Positions 5,631 to 8,689 of a DNA stretch of 8,689 bases are shown one piece after another (within the stretch, counting starts at the first letter, position 1; every line of letters begins with the position of its first letter). Source of the DNA: Acidobacteriota bacterium. Its GTDB lineage: Bacteria > Acidobacteriota > Vicinamibacteria > Marinacidobacterales > SMYC01. The stretch lies in assembly GCA_030598165.1 (NCBI GenBank), contig JAUVQL010000026.1, positions 1 through 8,689 on the forward strand, in the 5' to 3' direction. Below the pieces are notes generated by a model that was not told where the DNA came from, did no database searches, and was given only the letters and a program-made list of their open reading frames with translations. The position numbers and the translations under genes are program-made.

Positions 5631-6653
5631 ATGAGCCGAGCTACGACTGTCTTTGCAACCACCTTGGGACTACTGCTCCCGCTCGTGTATTGCTCCATAG
5701 TAAAAAACGACGAGTATTCTAGTTTCATAGAAGTAGAGCAAAAGCTGTTCGAATTAATTGAGAGTGAAAACCATCAGGAAGCAATTGATCTCTTGGAAGA
5801 AGTGGCGGAGAAATTCCCCGAGCACGACTATGAGGTCAGGTCGTATTTCGGAGTCATTTACGCCCATAAAGGAGATTACGAGAAGTGTTTGGATATCTGG
5901 GAAGCCGGTGTCGAAGACGGCTATTTCTTCGAGATCGATCCCCAGATGGAGATTTTCGAGCCGTTCAAGAAACGCGTGCGATTCGAAGCTATTGCCGCAA
6001 GAAACGAGGCTTTGAGAGTCGCGGCCCTCAAGGGTTCGAGATCCAGAGTCAAAGTCTTGATGCCGGCCAAAGAGCAGGGTGAGGACTATCCCTTGCTCAT
6101 TGCTCTTCACGGAGGCGGAAGCTCCATGGCGTGGGCGGAGAGGTACTGGAGGTCGAACCGATTACAAAAGGGGTTCATCGTTGCCTTTATTCAGTCCTAT
6201 CTGCACGACGGAATGAAGAGCTACGACTGGCGCCGTTTCGACCCGCGGGCCCGTCATGACATCCAAGAGTTGTACGACGACATCGTTGCGCAGTATCCCG
6301 TAGACGTCAGCCAAGTCGTTATCGGTGGTGTGTCGGCCGGCGGCGTCATGGCCATTGATGTTTCTATCAACGGTGTCATTCCCACGGCTGGATTTATTGG
6401 CGTCTGTCCTGACAAACCCACCGAGTTCGACAAGTTGAAGGTGCGAATGGCCCGAGAGAAGGGCATCAAGGGTGTCATCATCGGTGGCGAGGACGACGAC
6501 AACCTCCCTTACCAAAAGGAAATGGTTCGGGTGTTTCGGTACGAACACTTTCCCCACGAGTTCATTATTGTCCCGGGAATGGGACGTTCCTACCCGAGCA
6601 ATTTTTCGAAGAAGATCGATCACGCTGTCGAATATATCCTCGGTGCGAGATAG
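5631..6653 (+). CDS. Exported TPR-like plus alpha/beta-hydrolase protein with altered catalytic His position
   Basis: A 340-residue protein. Residues 1-21 form a hydrophobic signal or anchor; the cysteine at 21 sits in L-V-Y-C, a poor lipobox because of the tyrosine. Residues about 29-105 are helical with a TPR-like pattern (E-A-I-D-L-L-E-E, then G-D-Y-E-K-C-L-D-I-W). From about 138 an alpha/beta-hydrolase fold follows: oxyanion-hole H-G-G-G (160-163), nucleophile elbow G-V-S-A-G with Ser235, and a plausible acid in G-E-D-D-D (287-290). Where relatives normally have G-M-G-H before the C-terminal helix, this one reads P-G-M-G-R-S-Y-P, with Arg at 319; the only later histidine is His331. It may therefore be a weak or inactive esterase, or use another residue. 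AAGGGA (5621-5626) precedes the ATG. The substrate is unknown. Likely acts outside the cytoplasm. The preceding gap suggests its own promoter. Confidence 0.8.
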   Translation: MSRATTVFATTLGLLLPLVYCSIVKNDEYSSFIEVEQKLFELIESENHQEAIDLLEEVAEKFPEHDYEVRSYFGVIYAHKGDYEKCLDIWEAGVEDGYFFEIDPQMEIFEPFKKRVRFEAIAARNEALRVAALKGSRSRVKVLMPAKEQGEDYPLLIALHGGGSSMAWAERYWRSNRLQKGFIVAFIQSYLHDGMKSYDWRRFDPRARHDIQELYDDIVAQYPVDVSQVVIGGVSAGGVMAIDVSINGVIPTAGFIGVCPDKPTEFDKLKVRMAREKGIKGVIIGGEDDDNLPYQKEMVRVFRYEHFPHEFIIVPGMGRSYPSNFSKKIDHAVEYILGAR

Positions 6654-6671
6654 TAAATCCCCCCGGTCCAC

Positions 6672-6688
6672 CCAAATTCCACTACAAT
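6672..6688 (+). promoter_or_regulatory. Candidate promoter of the VWA gene: CCAAAT, 5 bases, TACAAT
   Basis: TACAAT at 6683-6688 is a fair -10 element, and transcription would start near 6695. The same arrangement, CCAAAT followed by exactly 5 bases and TACAAT, occurs before the OmpA-domain gene at 7785-7801. No -35 consensus is visible. If the start point is near 6695 it lies at the GAGGAGG site, so the true start may differ or the gene may be read from upstream. Confidence 0.3.
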
Positions 6689-6693
6689 GATTC

Positions 6694-6700
6694 GAGGAGG
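6694..6700 (+). promoter_or_regulatory. Shine-Dalgarno site supporting a TTG start
   Basis: GAGGAGG ends 11 bases before TTG at 6712. An in-frame TGA at 6688-6690 rules out any earlier start, and the next methionine (residue 25) lies beyond the signal peptide, so TTG is the best choice. Confidence 0.75.
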
Positions 6701-6711
6701 ACTCAATCGCG

Positions 6712-7620
6712 TTGCTTCGTCTCGTCGTCATAGCCTGTTGGTTCGTTTCAATTCCCGTCATAGCTTGGCAGGCACAGGCGAGGATGCACGAGCCGGCTCA
6801 TTTCCATGTTTCGGTTGATGCCGTCTATCTGGACGTCGTGGTCGTGGGCTCCGGCGGACGCTTCTGGCCCGGATTGACGGGTCAGGACTTCGAAGTGCTC
6901 GAAGAAGGTGTGCGGCAGGATTTGAGCTATTTTACCGACGAAAAAACACCCGTTACGATCTTGCTGCTACTTGATGTCTCTTCGAGCATCCATCGCAGTC
7001 TCAAAGGCGTGAAGTCAGCTGCTATCAATTTTCTTCACCGCTCGAGAAGCGGAGACAAGGCTGCTCTCGCATTTTTCAACCATAATCTCCGATTTGCCAC
7101 ACCCTTCACCGACGATCAGGACGTTCTGGCTCGCGGCGTCAAGTCCATGCGTGCTAGCGGACTCACTGCCCTGTACGACTCGGTTCTCACCTCGCTCGAA
7201 AGACTCTCGCGAATCGAAGGACGTAAGGCGCTCCTCGTCTTTAGCGACGGAGCAGATTCCTGGCCCGATGAAGGCGGAAGTGACGCCACCATGAAGGATG
7301 CTTTCGAGGGAGGCAAGCTCTCGGATGCGAGTGTCTATGCTATCGGCTTCCTTGGTGCCATGCCTCAGGGCTACGGCGTCAACCGTGGATTTCTGAAGCG
7401 CTTAGCCCGAGAAAGCGGGGGACAGGCCTTTTTCCCCAAAGGCACCAAGGAGCTCAATCAAGCGTTCATTCAAATTCACAGCGAATTGAGTAGCCAATAC
7501 CGGATGGCTTATGTGCCGAGAAAAGCGTTGAAAGATGGTGCGTGGCGCGACATCGAGGTCCGAGTTAAGGGTAGCACCCACCTCACGGCTCGTACGCGGC
7601 TGGGTTATTATGCGAAGTAA
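6712..7620 (+). CDS. Secreted von Willebrand factor A protein, acidobacterial VWFA-related type
   Basis: A 302-residue protein with a signal peptide (hydrophobic 3-19, probable cleavage after A-Q-A near 23). An N-terminal beta domain (about 30-78) contains the family-like V-Y-L-D-V-V-V, L-T-G-Q-D-F-E-V-L-E-E-G and Q-D-L-S-Y-F-T pattern. A VWA domain follows (about 80-265). The metal-ion-dependent adhesion site is complete: D-V-S-S-S (Asp88, Ser90, Ser92), Thr152 in G-L-T-A-L-Y-D-S and Asp179 in F-S-D-G-A-D. The protein should bind a divalent metal and an extracytoplasmic partner; no enzymatic role is expected. About 300 residues is the usual length of this family, which is expanded in Acidobacteriota and of unknown function. 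It starts with TTG after GAGGAGG. It follows the hydrolase by 58 bases in the same direction, so joint transcription is possible. Confidence 0.9.
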   Translation: MLRLVVIACWFVSIPVIAWQAQARMHEPAHFHVSVDAVYLDVVVVGSGGRFWPGLTGQDFEVLEEGVRQDLSYFTDEKTPVTILLLLDVSSSIHRSLKGVKSAAINFLHRSRSGDKAALAFFNHNLRFATPFTDDQDVLARGVKSMRASGLTALYDSVLTSLERLSRIEGRKALLVFSDGADSWPDEGGSDATMKDAFEGGKLSDASVYAIGFLGAMPQGYGVNRGFLKRLARESGGQAFFPKGTKELNQAFIQIHSELSSQYRMAYVPRKALKDGAWRDIEVRVKGSTHLTARTRLGYYAK

Positions 7621-7630
7621 CCATGTAAGA

Positions 7631-7670
7631 ACTCGAGAACTCGAGAATTCGAGAACTCGAGAATTCAAGA
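7631..7670 (+). repeat. Degenerate tandem array of the ACTCGAGA unit
   Basis: Five 8-bp units in register: ACTCGAGA twice, ATTCGAGA, ACTCGAGA and ATTCAAGA. The preceding octamer (7623-7630) ends in AAGA and may be a further eroded copy. The array begins 11 bases after the VWA stop codon. The unit, the register and the place just after a stop match the perfect array at 4561-4592. Confidence 0.92.
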
Positions 7671-7784
7671 AGGATCTATTAGTTCGGCCCGAGCCTGTCT
7701 GAGACTTGGTCGGTAAAACCCTACGGTTCGCGTTTATTTGCGTTAATGAGCGGCTACGCTGCTTTCTCGGATAGAGGACGGGCT

Positions 7785-7801
7785 CCAAATCAGAGTACAA
7801 T
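7785..7801 (+). promoter_or_regulatory. Candidate promoter of the OmpA-domain gene: CCAAAT, 5 bases, TACAAT
   Basis: TACAAT at 7796-7801 predicts transcription from about 7808, giving a leader of about 28 bases that contains GGAGA at 7826-7830 and then ATG at 7836. The same layout stands before the VWA gene. No clear -35 element. Its location argues against an upstream ATG at 7746 as the start. Confidence 0.4.
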
Positions 7802-7835
7802 AATAGACGAACTAGGCGCGTCTCCGGAGAAAACG

Positions 7836-8675
7836 ATGCTAGATTCAGAACAGTCGCAAGAGAAAAAAAGCGGTATCTCACCTCCTGTAATGGTCGCTCT
7901 CCTAGTCGGAATTCTCCTCCTCGCGGCGGCGGCCTTTTTCGGTATCGTATTGCTGAATCGTTTCGAAGAAATGGAAGCGCAAGTGATGGAGCTCTCTCAG
8001 CAAGTTGCAGACGCCGGTGAGAAGTCTGACCAGGCTCTCCTACAATCGAAAGAGGCCGAGGCCTCTGCGGTGGAAGCGGCGCGAAGCCGGGTTAGAGCGG
8101 AGGCCGAGGCTGAGCATGCTCAGAGCGAAGCGGAGAGTGCGCGACAGCAAATGCAAGTTGCGGAAGTGGACGCCGACAACGCGCGAGAAGAAGCGAGGAT
8201 CGCTCAAGAGGAAGCAGAACGTATCAAACAGGAGTGGGAAAGCGAAGTGAACCGGCTCCAGGACGCCTTGAGCCAAATAGTGGACACACGTAAGACCGCC
8301 CTTGGACTCGTTTTGAACTTGAGCGAAGATTATCTGAAATTCGAATTCGATAAATCAAATCTTCGGCCGGCCAACCGGGAGCTTTTGAGCCGCATCGCGG
8401 GTATCTTGCTGACTTCGAAAGACTACTCGATTGCCGTTTACGGTCATACCGATGACGTCGGTACTGACGAGTATAATCAGAAACTTTCAGAAAGGCGGGC
8501 CGGGGCAGTTCGCGATTACCTCCTCGAGGCGGGACTCGATTCCGCGATTGTCAGCATGGAGGGCTTTGGTAAAACTCAGCCTTTGATGCCGGAGAAAACG
8601 GATGAGGCCCGTGCCAAGAACCGGCGCGTCGAGATCGGAATCATCAACACACGAATCAACTACAACCCGAAGTGA
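7836..8675 (+). CDS. Inner-membrane-anchored coiled-coil protein with C-terminal OmpA peptidoglycan-binding domain
   Basis: A 279-residue protein with a short polar N-terminus and one transmembrane helix (about 17-40). A long alanine/glutamate/arginine-rich coiled coil (about 42-148) follows, then an OmpA-like domain (about 160-272). The domain shows F-E-F-D-K-S-N-L, G-H-T-D-D-V-G and L-S-E-R-R-A. Asp206 and Arg221 are 15 residues apart, as are the Asp and Arg that bind diaminopimelate in Acinetobacter OmpA, so peptidoglycan binding is likely. The layout, one uncleaved span plus coiled coil plus OmpA domain, resembles MotB-like tethers more than barrel OmpA or lipoprotein Pal, but no MotA partner or plug motif is seen. 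I chose ATG 7836, with GGAGA 5 bases upstream and a promoter-like TACAAT ahead; an in-frame ATG at 7746 would add 30 residues but lacks a ribosome site. No transcription partner is visible downstream before the window ends. Confidence 0.87.
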   Translation: MLDSEQSQEKKSGISPPVMVALLVGILLLAAAAFFGIVLLNRFEEMEAQVMELSQQVADAGEKSDQALLQSKEAEASAVEAARSRVRAEAEAEHAQSEAESARQQMQVAEVDADNAREEARIAQEEAERIKQEWESEVNRLQDALSQIVDTRKTALGLVLNLSEDYLKFEFDKSNLRPANRELLSRIAGILLTSKDYSIAVYGHTDDVGTDEYNQKLSERRAGAVRDYLLEAGLDSAIVSMEGFGKTQPLMPEKTDEARAKNRRVEIGIINTRINYNPK

Positions 8676-8689
8676 GTTGAGCCGCGAAT

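Noticed and set aside
5679..5693. Lipobox in the hydrolase signal sequence (L-V-Y-C)
   Set aside because: Tyrosine at -1 does not fit the G/A/S requirement, so lipidation is unlikely; recorded as a signal or anchor instead.
6162..6761. 199-residue open frame on the minus strand across the hydrolase and VWA starts
   Set aside because: It mirrors the hydrolase codons, spans an intergenic gap and the VWA start, and shows no domain or membrane pattern of its own.
5388..7724. Possible shared upstream motif TAAAA-CCCTA at 5388-5400 and 7712-7723
   Set aside because: About 10 shared AT-rich bases in different settings (a coding end and an intergenic gap); not beyond chance by eye.
7746..7835. Earlier in-frame ATG for the OmpA-domain protein
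   Set aside because: No Shine-Dalgarno site precedes it, a promoter-like TACAAT lies after it, and the extra 30 residues would put an odd polar stretch before the membrane anchor. ATG 7836 has GGAGA in front.
1..8689. CRISPR, tRNA, rRNA, insertion sequence or prophage signatures
   Set aside because: Looked for spaced direct repeats, cloverleaf-like pairing, transposase motifs and terminal repeats; the only tandem repeats are the short octamer arrays, which have no spacers.

Overview
The window looks like an ordinary chromosomal stretch from a Gram-negative-type, two-membrane bacterium, most plausibly a member of Acidobacteriota. The argument rests on gene families. There is a secreted von Willebrand factor A protein of the kind described as the acidobacterial VWFA-related family, and an outer-membrane protein with an N-terminal CBM9-like domain and a C-terminal barrel (DUF5916 type). 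An RlpA lipoprotein and an OmpA-type peptidoglycan-binding protein add to this. Base composition is moderately GC-rich and three of eight genes start with TTG. No rRNA, tRNA, CRISPR array, transposase or phage gene is visible. The phylum assignment is an inference, not a proof.

Layout. Positions 2-2005 (+) hold the CBM9/DUF5916-type outer-membrane protein, cut at its 5' end by the window edge. It converges, with 17-18 bases between stop codons, on rlpA (2024-2677, -), a lipoprotein with double-psi beta-barrel and SPOR domains. From a very short divergent promoter region (2678-2728) a rightward unit starts: a 50-residue single-span protein (2729-2881), a 492-residue sodium:solute symporter (2894-4372) and a 59-residue single-span protein (4375-4554). 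These three have tight spacing and their own Shine-Dalgarno sites. After an array of four perfect ACTCGAGA repeats comes a four-span membrane protein with a bacterial PH domain (4606-5403). A 227-base gap with several potential stem-loops leads to a secreted or anchored TPR plus alpha/beta-hydrolase protein (5631-6653), in which the usual catalytic histidine position holds arginine. A secreted VWA protein with an intact MIDAS follows (6712-7620). A second, degenerate copy of the ACTCGAGA array comes next, then an inner-membrane-anchored coiled-coil OmpA-domain protein (7836-8675).

How the genes fit together. Nearly every product is a membrane or exported protein, so the region has an envelope theme, but there is no clear single pathway. 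The one convincing functional unit is the symporter flanked by two tiny membrane proteins, which are likely accessory subunits. RlpA and the OmpA-domain protein both act on or bind peptidoglycan, but they are far apart and differently oriented. The strongest items for follow-up are the three-gene symporter unit, the two intergenic ACTCGAGA arrays, the histidine-to-arginine change in the hydrolase, the structured leader in front of it, and the overlapping divergent -10 elements with an almost leaderless rlpA.
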